Translations under genes and position numbers: made by a program
Shown: positions 52,310 through 61,997 of the stretch, piece after piece
Layout: every line of letters begins with the position of its first letter
Numbering within the stretch: the stretch's first letter is position 1
The notes under the pieces: model-generated
What the model saw: only the letters and a program-made list of their open reading frames with translations
What the model was told of the DNA's origin: nothing
Databases searched by the model: none
Assembly: GCA_030830475.1 (NCBI GenBank)
Contig: JAURMX010000060.1
Location: forward strand, 1 to 62,197
Source: Candidatus Nanopelagicales bacterium
GTDB taxonomy: Bacteria; Actinomycetota; Actinomycetes; Nanopelagicales; Nanopelagicaceae
Length of the DNA: 62,197 bases
Direction of reading: 5' to 3'

Positions 52310-52845
52310 GGATTTATGCTACCTGAGAAAATTGCGTCGCAAACTCTTGGGTGTAGCTCCTCTCTCATAACGGCAAATGTGTTGGGAGACCACCCTGCAG
52401 AAAATACTTGGCGCAATAACCTCGTCAACGCATATTCCAGGTCATCATTTTTGGCCCGATCTAGTGCTCGATGTGCAAGTGCAACATCACCTTTTTCATA
52501 CGCGACCGCCGCCAACAAATTTGCAACCGGTGCAATAAATCCTCGTGGAGCAGAACGCAATAACCAACTCCAAGCATTGAAGTAAAGTTCGAGGCTCTCT
52601 GTAGTCACACTTCCCAGAGCAAAATCTCTAACCTGTAAATCCTTCAATCTAGTTAATACCAATGCCACTAAACCTTTGTCTCTGACCACACCATCAGCTG
52701 AAAAATCTGCGATGAAATCAATTACCGCCTCTGCTCCTTGTCGTTGAAGTGGAGCTGGATCTTGTTCGTAATCTATTTCGGAAATCTTGGTTAACTCTGC
52801 TAGCAGCAAGGAGTCTTCGGGTAGCGGAGATGTAAGTATTGTCAT
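52306..52845 (-). CDS. DUF4192-like protein
   Basis: This 179-residue soluble protein resembles the DUF4192 family of actinobacteria, chiefly in AYEKGDVALAHRALDRAK and YALTRLLRQVFSAGW; full DUF4192 proteins are often longer, so only the C-terminal half may be represented. It has no signal peptide or recognisable catalytic motif. The start is preceded by ATG at 52845. It overlaps ald by four bases. Function unknown. Confidence 0.65.
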   Translation of the reverse strand: MTILTSPLPEDSLLLAELTKISEIDYEQDPAPLQRQGAEAVIDFIADFSADGVVRDKGLVALVLTRLKDLQVRDFALGSVTTESLELYFNAWSWLLRSAPRGFIAPVANLLAAVAYEKGDVALAHRALDRAKNDDLEYALTRLLRQVFSAGWSPNTFAVMREELHPRVCDAIFSGSINP

Positions 52846-52904
52846 GGCCGAAGGATGGATTTGAAAAGCTTAAGCAAAATCAAAATCTCTGAAACTGTTG
52901 AAAA

Positions 52905-53612
52905 CTATGGCCTGTAGGTAATGGCACCGGGTCTTACCATAATCCGCTTTTGAGCCTTTTGAGTTATAGAGCCGTTAATCGGCGCTCCTAGTGTCCCCGC
53001 CCGCCAAAAACCACTCCATCTCGTAGTTAGCAAAACATTCTTTTCTCCGGAAGTTTTGTAAGTGTTTTTAATCAGAGCTAACGGATATGGCGCACCAGGA
53101 AGTTTGGTGGTCGATTTATTTCCATCACCGAAATCCCATTCAAATATAGGTGTGAGATGAATTGTGATTGGAACTCCAAGCACAATGATTACAGTTGTGA
53201 AGATCTGAGGGGTATTGGTCATGAAGTTGATAGGTTGTTGCACGAGAGCATCACCTAACGGCTGAGTTATGATGCCGCCCTTGGGTAACAAACTCTTTAC
53301 TTGATCAGAGATTTGCGATCCGGAGATGATCTTTACCTTGGGCCGCACAGTGATTGTTGGTCTTGGGCGGGGCTTCGCTGTGGAAGCGGGCCCTGGCAAC
53401 CAAGGAATCCAGGGTTTTTTTAGCCCTGGCGTAGCAACTGGTTGCGGGGCTCTAGTACTACTACTTCTTGATTTACCCTTTTGTACGGTGATGACAACCT
53501 GATTGTTATCTTGATCCGCACTCACGTCGATACAGGTATTCCCCTCACACTGCGCAACAGAGGCATTTGATCCCATGAAAACCAGCACAACAGCTATGAC
53601 CATAAATCTCAT
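52905..53612 (-). CDS. Secreted protein with a PKD-like domain
   Basis: This 235-residue protein begins with a hydrophobic signal peptide (about residues 1-20). CEGNTCID follows just after the likely cleavage site. A proline-, serine- and lysine-rich linker then leads into a beta-sandwich-like region with FEWDFGDGNKSTTKLPGAP, the hallmark of PKD folds. No lipobox is clear and no membrane anchor is visible. It stands between dinG and the DUF4192-like gene. PKD modules usually bind proteins or polysaccharides; I do not recognise this family. Confidence 0.7.
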   Translation of the reverse strand: MRFMVIAVVLVFMGSNASVAQCEGNTCIDVSADQDNNQVVITVQKGKSRSSSTRAPQPVATPGLKKPWIPWLPGPASTAKPRPRPTITVRPKVKIISGSQISDQVKSLLPKGGIITQPLGDALVQQPINFMTNTPQIFTTVIIVLGVPITIHLTPIFEWDFGDGNKSTTKLPGAPYPLALIKNTYKTSGEKNVLLTTRWSGFWRAGTLGAPINGSITQKAQKRIMVRPGAITYRP

Positions 53613-53671
53613 GGCTGATGATTTACATCGCTAGAGCGGTTTCGGCAGGAAAAAACCTTTTGGTGGAAAAC

Positions 53672-55669
53672 TCAAGCTGTGAATTGTTGATGCAGACGCT
53701 TGAGCGACTCTTTCACCACCGCACCTTCGCTGGTGCGCCAAAGTGGTGGCATAGAGTTCAAGAGGATTGCTCCATAACGTTTGTTCACAATGCGGGAGTC
53801 CAAAATGGCAACCACTCCCCGATCCTCAACCGACCTAATCAACCTGCCGGCCCCTTGCGCCAACAACAGCGCAGCACGGGGCAGTGAAACCTGCATGAAA
53901 CCAGAGCCACCTGCTGCATCGGCCTCAGCCGCTCTTGCTGACATAACCGGATCATCAGGCCTCGGAAAGGGAATGCGATCAATCGCGACCAATGTGCATG
54001 AGGGGCCAGGAACATCAACACCTTGCCAAAGGCTCATCGTCCCAATCAAAACTGAGGTTGGATCATTTGCAAACTTCTCTACTAATGCACCAACACTATC
54101 CCCACGTTTTTGGGTAATGATGGAGATGGGCAGCTCGGCTAATACCCGACGCAAATGTTCGTCAGCCATTTCCACTCCACGCCATGATGAGAACAGCGCC
54201 AAAGTTCGGCCACCTGCAGCATCGATTAATTCACCCAATTCAACAAGGGCTTCCTTAGAAGGCCCATCGCGTCCTGGCTCTGGAAGTTGCTTCGGTAGAT
54301 AAAGCATCCCTTGATTAGCGAAATCAAATGGCGAGCCAACATCAAGCATCTGAACATTAGAAGGGTCAAGGTTCCAATCTTCATTCTTCTCCTCCACATC
54401 ATCGTGTGCGGTACCAAATATCCCTAAACTCTTAGCAATTGGATCAAAACTCTTTCCTACGGTGAGAGTTGCACTTGTTGCTATCACAGGAGTTTGGGTG
54501 AAAAGGTTTTCCCGCAGTACATGTGAAACGGCAAGAGGAGCCAAGTAAAGTGTTGAGAAGGTTGGTTCGTACCAAAGCACCTGACCATTTCCTACCTTCA
54601 TCAATTTTTGCGCGGTGGTTTTGATTTCATTAACCGCACCTTTAACCCTGGCTCGATCCGCCAAAGTATCTGGATCAACAATCTCACTATCGGCATTAAT
54701 CGCTGCGATAACCGCCTCGCATGCTTCTTTAACTTTGCGGACCGGGGCGGCCAAAGCGCTAGGAATCTCGCTTAGCTTTCGTTCTTGTTCCGGGGCGGAG
54801 CGGTATTCCAGACCATACTCCTCCATCGCATCAGCAAATCCATCCGCTGCTTTAATAAAACTATCCGCCAATTTTCCGGGCATATGGCGGCGCACCATAT
54901 TTGCAGCGCGCGATACTCGACCGGCGGTCAACTCCTCGGTCACTGCCTGAGTTGTGCGATCCATAAACTCATGAGCTTCATCAAGTATCACCGCATCTCG
55001 CTCAGGAAGTATGGGGTGTGAATCAACAATTTCTATTGCTAACAAGGTGTGATTGGTGACCACGATATCTGCGGTCTGCGCCTTTGCCTTTGCATTAACT
55101 GCAAAGCACTCGCTACCAAAGCGACACTCATCAGCGCCAACACACTCTCTGCCTGATGTCGAGTTGGCTAACCAAACTCTGCGATCAACATCAGGAGCAT
55201 CATCTCTATCCCCCGATATACCTGGTTTTTGCGCCCACTCTCGTAATCTTCGAGAGTCTCTTTCTAAGCCAGAGAACTCCACCAATACTTCACTATCCGC
55301 GGTGCCATCATCGGCGTTCATCTTTTGTAGACAGAGATAATTTCCAACACCTTTGTAAACCGCAAATGTGATTGACCTACCCAGCTCTTTTTCTAGCGCC
55401 TCTTTAACCCGCGGTAGATCTCTTTCTACTAACTGACGTTGCAAAGCTAATGTTGCGGTAGCTACTAGAACTCTTTTGCCATGAACCAAAGCTGGCACCA
55501 GGTAAGCCAATGATTTTCCGGTACCGGTTCCGGCTTGGACCAAGAGGTGATGACGATCAGATAAGGCGTTTGCTACCGCCTCTGCCATCTCAATTTGGCC
55601 GGTGCGGGATGCGCCATTAATAGAAAGGACCGCAGCGCTTAAAGCGCTACGGACCTTTTCTATACTCAC
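53672..55669 (-). CDS. dinG: DinG-type ATP-dependent DNA helicase
   Basis: This 665-residue helicase of the XPD/DinG group has Walker A AGTGTGKSLAY near residue 45, DEAH (AVILDEAHEF), four cysteines in a small loop (YLC, REC, ADEC, GSEC) likely binding [4Fe-4S], and QGAGRLIRSVEDRG near the end. The start is GTG at 55669. DinG unwinds forked DNA, R-loops and G-quadruplexes during repair. No SOS box is visible upstream. Confidence 0.9.
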   Translation of the reverse strand: MSIEKVRSALSAAVLSINGASRTGQIEMAEAVANALSDRHHLLVQAGTGTGKSLAYLVPALVHGKRVLVATATLALQRQLVERDLPRVKEALEKELGRSITFAVYKGVGNYLCLQKMNADDGTADSEVLVEFSGLERDSRRLREWAQKPGISGDRDDAPDVDRRVWLANSTSGRECVGADECRFGSECFAVNAKAKAQTADIVVTNHTLLAIEIVDSHPILPERDAVILDEAHEFMDRTTQAVTEELTAGRVSRAANMVRRHMPGKLADSFIKAADGFADAMEEYGLEYRSAPEQERKLSEIPSALAAPVRKVKEACEAVIAAINADSEIVDPDTLADRARVKGAVNEIKTTAQKLMKVGNGQVLWYEPTFSTLYLAPLAVSHVLRENLFTQTPVIATSATLTVGKSFDPIAKSLGIFGTAHDDVEEKNEDWNLDPSNVQMLDVGSPFDFANQGMLYLPKQLPEPGRDGPSKEALVELGELIDAAGGRTLALFSSWRGVEMADEHLRRVLAELPISIITQKRGDSVGALVEKFANDPTSVLIGTMSLWQGVDVPGPSCTLVAIDRIPFPRPDDPVMSARAAEADAAGGSGFMQVSLPRAALLLAQGAGRLIRSVEDRGVVAILDSRIVNKRYGAILLNSMPPLWRTSEGAVVKESLKRLHQQFTA

Positions 55670-55692
55670 TTTTATTTGCTCAATGCCCTTAC

Positions 55693-55719
55693 CTTAACTT
55701 CTAAAGAAGTTTAGTTAAG
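55693..55719. repeat. 27-bp inverted repeat between nrdJ and dinG
   Basis: CTTAACT at 55693-55699 and AGTTAAG at 55713-55719 form a dyad, with a smaller inner hairpin. It has no T-run after it on either strand, so it could be an operator or a weak terminator. Confidence 0.4.
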
Positions 55720-55733
55720 AGTTTATTCACTTT

Positions 55734-58547
55734 TTAGCTGCAACCAGAGGTAGAGCCGCAACCTTCGCATACGTAGCATGCACCTGATGCACGCATCTTT
55801 ACGCCGCAGGTTACGCAAAGTGGAGCATCTGATTTAATGCCCGCAATCTTCTCTAGTAGTTCAGTTGAAGATCCGACCTGAACTGGTGCGGCTTCGATCT
55901 TTACCTCTACTGGCTTTGCAGCAGGTTTTGCTTCAACCTTGTTTTCAACTACAGGAGCTGCAACCTCTTGCACCTGTGCATACTCGCCGGTCTCAAGTGC
56001 CTGGGCACGCTCCGCTGCGGTGTAGATACCGTAAGCAGCGCGCTCTTCATATGGCAGATAATCAAGAGCCAGGCGACGGAAGATGTAATCCATCATGGAT
56101 TGCGCCATGCGGATATCTGCATCATCTGTCATACCTGCTGGCTCGAAGCGGGAGTTGGTGAACTTCGAAACATAGGTTTCTAGTGGCACTCCGTACTGCA
56201 AACCAATTGATACAGCGATTGAGAACGCATCCATTACACCGGCAAGAGTTGAACCCTGCTTACCAAGCTTTAGGAAGATTTCGCCAAGCTGGCCATCTTC
56301 GTAGGTTCCTGCTGTCATGTAACCCTCTGCGCCACCTACTGAGAATGAGGTGGTGCGTGAAGGACGTGACTTTGGAAGACGCTTGCGGGTAGCTGGGGCT
56401 GGAGCAGATGCTTCTGCAGCATCCTCTTTCTTTGCAGCCTTCGCATCAGAAAGTGGCTGACCAACCTTGCAGTTATCGCGGTAAACAGCGAGCGCCTTTA
56501 GACCCATCTTCCAGCCCTCGTAGTAAACCTCTTCAACATCTTCGATTGTTGCATCCTCTGGAAGGTTAACTGTCTTTGAGATTGCGCCTGATAGGAATGG
56601 TTGGCAGGCCGCCATCATTCTGACATGGCCCATTGGAGCGATTGATCGTGCACCAAGTGCGCAATCAAAAACATCGTAATGCTCTGGCTTTAGTCCAGGT
56701 GCATCAACAACATTTCCATTTGCAGTGATGTACTCGACAATTGCTTCGATGGTCTCTTCGGTGTAGCCAAGTTTGCGAAGAGCTTGTGGAACGGTTTGAT
56801 TAACGATCTGAAGTGAACCGCCACCAACCAACTTCTTAAATTTAACTAGTGAGAAATCAGGCTCAATACCGGTGGTATCGCAATCCATCATCAAACCAAT
56901 TGTTCCGGTTGGAGCCAAAACAGAGGCCTGCGCATTGCGCCAGCCATTCTTTTCTCCGATTGATAGGCAGGCATCCCATTGCTTATTTGCCTCTGTCCAA
57001 ACATCGCGATCCAATGTTGATACAGATTTTGCCGATACAGATGCTGCATGGTGCTTCTTCATGACTCGGGTATGTGGAGCTGCGTTGCGGGCATATCCAT
57101 CATATGGACCAACAATTCCTGCCAACTCAGCGGAGCGGCGGTATGAGGTACCGGTCATCAAAGAGGTGATTGCACCAGCTAGTGCGCGGCCACCCTCTGA
57201 GTCATATGCCAAACCGGAGGCCATCAAAAGCGCACCGAGGTTTGCATAGCCAATACCGAGCTGACGGTAAGCACGTGTTGTCTCGCCGATCGCCTCTGTT
57301 GGGAAATCTGCAAAGCAGATTGAGATATCCATTGCGGTGATAATGATTTCAACCGCTTTTACAAAGTTCTTGGCATCAAAAGAGCCATCGCTCTTTAGGA
57401 ACTTCATCAAGTTCAAAGATGCAAGGTTGCATGATGAATTGTCTAGTGACATGTACTCAGAGCATGGGTTGGATGCGTTGATGCGTCCAGTCTCTGGGTT
57501 GGTGTGCCAATCATTAATGGTCGTGTCATATTGAATCCCAGGATCAGCACAGGCCCATGCCGCCTCTGCCATCTTGCGGAATAATGCACGTGCATCAACC
57601 TCTTCAATAACCTCGCCGGTGGAGCGAGCACGTAGGCCAAACTGTGTGCCATTTTCATAAGCACGCATGAACTCTTCATTTACACGGACTGAGTTGTTGG
57701 CGTTCTGGTACTGGACAGAGATGATGTCCTTGCCTCCAAGATCCATATCAAAACCAGCATCACGAAGGGCGCGGATCTTGTCCTCTTCACGAACCTTGGT
57801 CTCGATGAACTCTTCTACATCTGGATGATCAACATCTAGAACAACCATCTTTGCTGCGCGACGGGTAGCGCCACCTGATTTGATTGTTCCAGCTGAAGAA
57901 TCAGCGCCACGCATAAAGGAAACCGGTCCTGATGCGGTTCCACCAGATTTCAAAAGCTCTTTTGAAGAGCGGATTCTGGAGAGGTTTAAACCTGCACCTG
58001 ATCCACCCTTGAAAATCATGCCCTCTTCGCGGTACCAGTTAAGGATTGAATCCATGGTGTCATCAACGGAGAGGATGAAACATGCTGATACCTGTTGTGG
58101 TGCTGCGGTTCCAACGTTGAACCAAACTGGAGAGTTAAATGAGAAGATCTGGTGCAACAACATATGGGTTAACTCATGCTCGAAAATCTCTGCATCTTGA
58201 GTTGTTTCGAAGTAGCCGTACTCCTTACCAGCTTTAACGTAGGTAAGTACTACGCGATCAATAACCTGCTTGAGTGACCATTCACGGTTGTCATGACCAA
58301 CCGCACCACGGAAGTATTTGGTGGTAACAATTGTCGATGCATTTACTGACCAGAAATCTGGATACTCAACGCCGCGTTGTTCGAAAACAACCTCGCCAGT
58401 TTTCCAGTTGGTCTGTACTACATCGCGACGCTCCCAAGTGACATTGTCATATGGGTGCACACCTGGGGTGCTAAACACTCGCTCAATTGTTAAGCCTTTT
58501 CCAAGCTTGTTTTTTCCTGATGAGCGATTGATTACCGTGTCCGACAT
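55734..58547 (-). CDS. nrdJ: Adenosylcobalamin-dependent class II ribonucleotide reductase
   Basis: This 937-residue enzyme makes deoxyribonucleotides with vitamin B12 and without an oxygen step. Visible are the specificity region ACFILSVDDTMDSILNW, GGSGAGLNLSRIRS, radical-site block NPCSEYMSLDNSSCNLASLN, and the C-terminal cysteine cluster CVTCGVKMRASGACYVCEGCG. It is preceded by GGAG ribosome-binding and follows nrdR at a distance of 101 bases. A cobalamin requirement is implied. Confidence 0.95.
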   Translation of the reverse strand: MSDTVINRSSGKNKLGKGLTIERVFSTPGVHPYDNVTWERRDVVQTNWKTGEVVFEQRGVEYPDFWSVNASTIVTTKYFRGAVGHDNREWSLKQVIDRVVLTYVKAGKEYGYFETTQDAEIFEHELTHMLLHQIFSFNSPVWFNVGTAAPQQVSACFILSVDDTMDSILNWYREEGMIFKGGSGAGLNLSRIRSSKELLKSGGTASGPVSFMRGADSSAGTIKSGGATRRAAKMVVLDVDHPDVEEFIETKVREEDKIRALRDAGFDMDLGGKDIISVQYQNANNSVRVNEEFMRAYENGTQFGLRARSTGEVIEEVDARALFRKMAEAAWACADPGIQYDTTINDWHTNPETGRINASNPCSEYMSLDNSSCNLASLNLMKFLKSDGSFDAKNFVKAVEIIITAMDISICFADFPTEAIGETTRAYRQLGIGYANLGALLMASGLAYDSEGGRALAGAITSLMTGTSYRRSAELAGIVGPYDGYARNAAPHTRVMKKHHAASVSAKSVSTLDRDVWTEANKQWDACLSIGEKNGWRNAQASVLAPTGTIGLMMDCDTTGIEPDFSLVKFKKLVGGGSLQIVNQTVPQALRKLGYTEETIEAIVEYITANGNVVDAPGLKPEHYDVFDCALGARSIAPMGHVRMMAACQPFLSGAISKTVNLPEDATIEDVEEVYYEGWKMGLKALAVYRDNCKVGQPLSDAKAAKKEDAAEASAPAPATRKRLPKSRPSRTTSFSVGGAEGYMTAGTYEDGQLGEIFLKLGKQGSTLAGVMDAFSIAVSIGLQYGVPLETYVSKFTNSRFEPAGMTDDADIRMAQSMMDYIFRRLALDYLPYEERAAYGIYTAAERAQALETGEYAQVQEVAAPVVENKVEAKPAAKPVEVKIEAAPVQVGSSTELLEKIAGIKSDAPLCVTCGVKMRASGACYVCEGCGSTSGCS

Positions 58548-58648
58548 TCTTATTTCTCCGTCTTCTGCTTCGAATTTTGAATTTTTGTTTTTCTTACTTC
58601 ATTGTTTTGTTGCTGATATTCAGTTTTTTTCACTACTTATCGGACCCG

Positions 58649-59176
58649 TTATGGCGTTTTTGGTGCCAGAAGTTGCGGGGAAACAACTTGAGAATCTTTA
58701 TTACTTAACTGTACTTCTGAGTTTTTCTCGAAAGGCAGAGCGCGGAGAAGTGCTATCTCACCTTCGAAATCTTCAAGGGAGGAAAAGTTACGGTATACCG
58801 AGGCATATCGCAGGTAGGCCACCTCATCTAATTCTCGCAATGGTGAGAGAATTGCCATACCGACCTCTTGAGCCTCGATCTCTGCCTGCCCGGTAGCGCG
58901 CAGAGCCTCCTCCACACGCTGGGCAAGCAGGGCTAGATCATCATCATCGACGGGACGGTTCTGGCAGGCCTTACGTACGCCATTGATGACCTTCTCGCGA
59001 CTAAATGGCTCGGTGGCCCCACTTCGCTTAATGATCGAGAGGACCGCGGTCTCAGCGGTTGAAAAACGTGAGCCGCAGTTGGTGCACTCACGACGACGAC
59101 GGATTGAACTGCCCTCATCGGTCGGACGGGAGTCGATTACTCGAGACTCTTCGTGACGACAAAATGGACAGTTCAC
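58649..59176 (-). CDS. nrdR: Transcriptional repressor NrdR
   Basis: This 175-residue repressor has an N-terminal zinc ribbon (Cys3, Cys6, Cys31, Cys34) and an ATP-cone domain ([19 protein letters not shown]). It senses ATP/dATP and represses ribonucleotide reductase genes. The C-terminus (past residue 145) is a longer Ser/Glu-rich tail. The start is GTG at 59176. nrdJ lies just downstream, the usual arrangement in actinobacteria. Confidence 0.93.
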   Translation of the reverse strand: MNCPFCRHEESRVIDSRPTDEGSSIRRRRECTNCGSRFSTAETAVLSIIKRSGATEPFSREKVINGVRKACQNRPVDDDDLALLAQRVEEALRATGQAEIEAQEVGMAILSPLRELDEVAYLRYASVYRNFSSLEDFEGEIALLRALPFEKNSEVQLSNKDSQVVSPQLLAPKTP

Positions 59177-59268
59177 GGCGTGTCATCCTTTCAATGCTGG
59201 TAAAAATCTGATTCTGGGTGTATTCACTTAGAAGTTCCGCACCACAAGGGATGGAAGCATATCGTAAA

Positions 59269-59284
59269 TTGACCCCAACATCTA
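59269..59284 (-). promoter_or_regulatory. Possible NrdR box
   Basis: Around these positions CCCCTAGATGTTGGGG reads on the minus strand, about 95 bases upstream of nrdR. It is palindrome-like and matches roughly 10 of 16 positions of the NrdR consensus acaCwAtATaTwgtgt. A partner box could not be identified confidently. Confidence 0.35.
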
Positions 59285-59340
59285 GGGGTAAGAGTAAAGC
59301 AAGGGTTGAGAGTTACCGCAACTTGAAAGGGTGTTGAGCG

Positions 59341-59724
59341 TTATGGGCGTGTCGGGATGTAGATCTTCTGACCGGCCTGAAGCTCTGGCGATTTGAGGTT
59401 ATTGATCTCAACGATGTCGGCTACGACTGAACGGCGATCCCCATCAGCATCAACCCCATCAGCGATAGACCAGAGGGTCTCTCCTGGCTTCACACTGATC
59501 TTGATGTAGGGGGTCGGGATTGCGGTATCTGATGAACCAGCAGATGCCCCGGTGACCGCAGCGAATCCGGAAAGAAGCAGTATGGAGAGCGAAGTGATCA
59601 CAGCCAACCTTGCAACAGCGCGACCACGGGGGGTAAGTCGAACACCAGAAAGTGAGCTATTTACGGGGGTTTTTTCGCTCAAATTAGCAAGGGACGGATT
59701 GATGGCTAGCGTAGTCATCTTCAT
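59341..59724 (-). CDS. LysM-domain membrane protein, ChiZ/DivS-like position by lexA
   Basis: This 127-residue protein has one transmembrane helix (about residues 37-59) and a C-terminal LysM domain (VKPGETLWSIADGVD to LQAGQKIYIP). In mycobacteria and corynebacteria the gene divergent from lexA (Rv2719c/ChiZ; DivS) is SOS-induced and halts division. Position and domain match that role. A GAACGTCTGTTC operator lies about 50 bases upstream. A function as a peptidoglycan-binding division inhibitor is inferred. Confidence 0.82.
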   Translation of the reverse strand: MKMTTLAINPSLANLSEKTPVNSSLSGVRLTPRGRAVARLAVITSLSILLLSGFAAVTGASAGSSDTAIPTPYIKISVKPGETLWSIADGVDADGDRRSVVADIVEINNLKSPELQAGQKIYIPTRP

Positions 59725-59772
59725 CTCTCCAGTTACTTCTAGATCAGATCATTGAGAGCGGGGATACTCTTC

Positions 59773-59784
59773 GAACGTCTGTTC
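59773..59784. promoter_or_regulatory. LexA operator between the LysM gene and lexA
   Basis: GAACGTCTGTTC fits GAAC-N4-GTTC perfectly. It is the closest box to the LysM gene (49 bases from its ATG). Confidence 0.85.
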
Positions 59785-59830
59785 TAACAGCAAAGGTACA
59801 CCTCCCCACTGACATCGGCAAGTTTTTTTA

Positions 59831-59842
59831 GAACATTTGTTT
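59831..59842. promoter_or_regulatory. Second LexA operator, one mismatch
   Basis: GAACATTTGTTT fits the SOS consensus with one mismatch in the last base. It lies 34 bases upstream of the lexA start. Confidence 0.6.
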
Positions 59843-59851
59843 GATTTATTC

Positions 59852-59863
59852 GCACTTCTGTTC
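59852..59863. promoter_or_regulatory. Third LexA operator, one mismatch
   Basis: GCACTTCTGTTC fits the SOS consensus with one mismatch in the first half-site. It lies 12 bases upstream of the lexA ATG, where it could block ribosome access or transcription start. Confidence 0.6.
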
Positions 59864-59875
59864 TAACCTTTACCC

Positions 59876-60547
59876 ATGGCTAAAAAACCCACCAAGATCA
59901 CCGAACTGCCTGATGGCCCTGTTGATGAGAATGGCTTGACCCCTCGTCAGACCAAGATCCTGATGGCGATTAAGAAGGCTATGGAGACCAATGGTTATCC
60001 CCCTTCAATGCGTGAGATCGGTGAGGCGGCCGGCCTCTCCTCTCCCTCCAGCGTCAAATACCAACTCGAGGCACTAGAGGAAAAGGGTTGGATTCGCAGA
60101 GATCCCTCCCGTGGTCGCGCTCTTGAGGTTCTAACCCCTGGTGATGATCGATTTGTAGATATCACTCCGGAGAAAACCCACAATGTTCCTTTGGTGGGAC
60201 GTATTGCCGCTGGTGGCCCAATCCTGGCCGAGCAAAATGTTGAAGAGCTATTCCCACTTCCCGCATCACTTGTTGGCGAAGGTGAGTTGTTTATGCTCAA
60301 GGTGGTTGGAGATTCCATGATCAACGCCGCAATCTGCGATGGTGATTATGTAGTTATCCGCGCCCAGAAAGATTGCAACAAAGGCCAGATCGTTGCTGCA
60401 ATGATTGATGGTGAAGCCACAGTGAAGACCTTCACCAAAAAAGATGGTCACATCTGGTTAATGCCAGCAAATGATGATTATCCACCAATCAATGGTGATG
60501 AGTGCGAAATACTTGGAATCGTTACCGCGGTTCTACGCTCTATTTAG
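59876..60547 (+). CDS. lexA: SOS repressor LexA
   Basis: This 223-residue repressor has an N-terminal winged helix ([31 protein letters not shown]) and an S24 peptidase-like C-terminal half. The self-cleavage bond is Ala112-Gly113 in [12 protein letters not shown], and the catalytic pair is Ser147 (GDSM) and Lys184 (EATVKTF). It controls its own promoter and the divergent LysM gene through the boxes at 59773-59863, and probably the DUF6504-dnaE2 unit at 2153. The 3' end overlaps hflX by eight bases. Confidence 0.95.
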   Translation: MAKKPTKITELPDGPVDENGLTPRQTKILMAIKKAMETNGYPPSMREIGEAAGLSSPSSVKYQLEALEEKGWIRRDPSRGRALEVLTPGDDRFVDITPEKTHNVPLVGRIAAGGPILAEQNVEELFPLPASLVGEGELFMLKVVGDSMINAAICDGDYVVIRAQKDCNKGQIVAAMIDGEATVKTFTKKDGHIWLMPANDDYPPINGDECEILGIVTAVLRSI

Positions 60548-61997
60548 CAACAACATATTTTTCAAGCGCATGCGCTAGTGAGCCATCGACCATGGCATGA
60601 AGTGCGGTGCCTTCAGGCAAATACTCCTCACTAATAATCTCTCCATATTCATGAACCTGACTAACTAAATCACCTCTGTCATATGGCACAACTGTTCGCA
60701 TCTCTATTCGAGGTCTAGGCAAAGAGATTTCAATTGCTTTAACTAACTCTGCGACCCCAGCACCAGTTAAAACCGAGATGGCATAGGCATCTGGCTCCTG
60801 TCGCATAATCTGAGCAATCACCTCAGGATCGGCGATATCAGCCTTATTTATCGCGATAATTTCGGGGATCTTCGCACCGCCAATTTCATCGATAACTCCC
60901 CTAACCGCCCTGATCTGTCCAAGTGGATCAGAATGTGATCCATCAACAACATGAACAATTACATCTGCGCTAGAGACCTCCTCCAAAGTTGATTTAAATG
61001 CGTCGATCAGGTCATGTGGCAGGTGCTTAACAAAACCCACGGTGTCACTCAATGTGTAAACCCGACCATCAGCGGTCTCAGCTCTTCTAACGGTTGGATC
61101 CAAGGTCGCAAACAAAGCGTTTTGCACCAACACTCCAGCATTTGTGAGACGGTTCAATAGCGATGATTTTCCTGCGTTGGTGTAACCAGCGATTGCAACA
61201 GATGGAATCTGATTTCGCTTTCGCTCTTGACGCTTCGTGTCACGAGCTGTTTTCATCGCATTTATCTCGCGACGTAACTTGGCCATCTTGTCGCGAATGC
61301 GCCTTCTATCAACCTCAATCTTGGTTTCACCAGGACCACGGCCACCAATGCCGGCGGCACGACCAGCCTGACGGGAAAGTGAGTCACCCCAACCACGCAG
61401 CCTTGGAAGTAGATAACTAATCTGCGCTAACTCAACCTGGGCTTTACCCTCTTTGCTTTTAGCGTGTTGTGCGAAGATATCCAAAATCAAAACGGTGCGG
61501 TCAACAACCTTTACCTTGATTCGATCCTCTAAGTTTTTTAATTGCGAAGGGCTCAACTCACCATCGCAGATGACCGTATCAGCACCAGTTGATTTAACAA
61601 TCGCCTTTAACTCGCTGACCTTTCCAGAGCCAATAAAGGTTGCTGGATCGGGTTTGTCTCTTCTTTGAATAATCGCATCCATCACAGTTGAACCCGCGGT
61701 CTCGGCAAGAGCGGCTAACTCCTCCATAGAGTTCTCCGCATCCTTTACCGTTCCCTCTGTCCAAACACCAACTAAAACAACCCGCTCTAATCGAAGCTGG
61801 CGGTACTCGGCTTCAGAGATATCGGTTAACTCTGTTGAAAGTCCTACAACGCGGCGCAGAGCCTGACGATCACTTAACTCCTGCTGAGTGGATTGAAAGG
61901 AATCTGGAATAAAAATCTCTGAGTCGTAATCAGCCGCTACCTCTTGGCTCTCTTGAATGAGCGCATCAAGCTCATCAAACTCACGGGGATCAGACAA
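60540..61997 (-). CDS. hflX: Ribosome-associated GTPase HflX
   Basis: This protein of about 485 residues splits stalled 70S ribosomes under stress. The N-terminal domain carries [16 protein letters not shown] and [13 protein letters not shown]; the G domain shows [34 protein letters not shown] and NKAD. The [14 protein letters not shown] segment is diagnostic for HflX. The start is uncertain: TTG at 61997 overlaps the dapF stop, and another TTG at 62042 would add 15 residues. It lies downstream of dapF and converges with lexA. Confidence 0.93.
   Translation of the reverse strand: MSDPREFDELDALIQESQEVAADYDSEIFIPDSFQSTQQELSDRQALRRVVGLSTELTDISEAEYRQLRLERVVLVGVWTEGTVKDAENSMEELAALAETAGSTVMDAIIQRRDKPDPATFIGSGKVSELKAIVKSTGADTVICDGELSPSQLKNLEDRIKVKVVDRTVLILDIFAQHAKSKEGKAQVELAQISYLLPRLRGWGDSLSRQAGRAAGIGGRGPGETKIEVDRRRIRDKMAKLRREINAMKTARDTKRQERKRNQIPSVAIAGYTNAGKSSLLNRLTNAGVLVQNALFATLDPTVRRAETADGRVYTLSDTVGFVKHLPHDLIDAFKSTLEEVSSADVIVHVVDGSHSDPLGQIRAVRGVIDEIGGAKIPEIIAINKADIADPEVIAQIMRQEPDAYAISVLTGAGVAELVKAIEISLPRPRIEMRTVVPYDRGDLVSQVHEYGEIISEEYLPEGTALHAMVDGSLAHALEKYVVAK

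Noticed and set aside
55670-55733. SOS box for dinG
   Set aside because: No GAAC-N4-GTTC sequence is present upstream of dinG.
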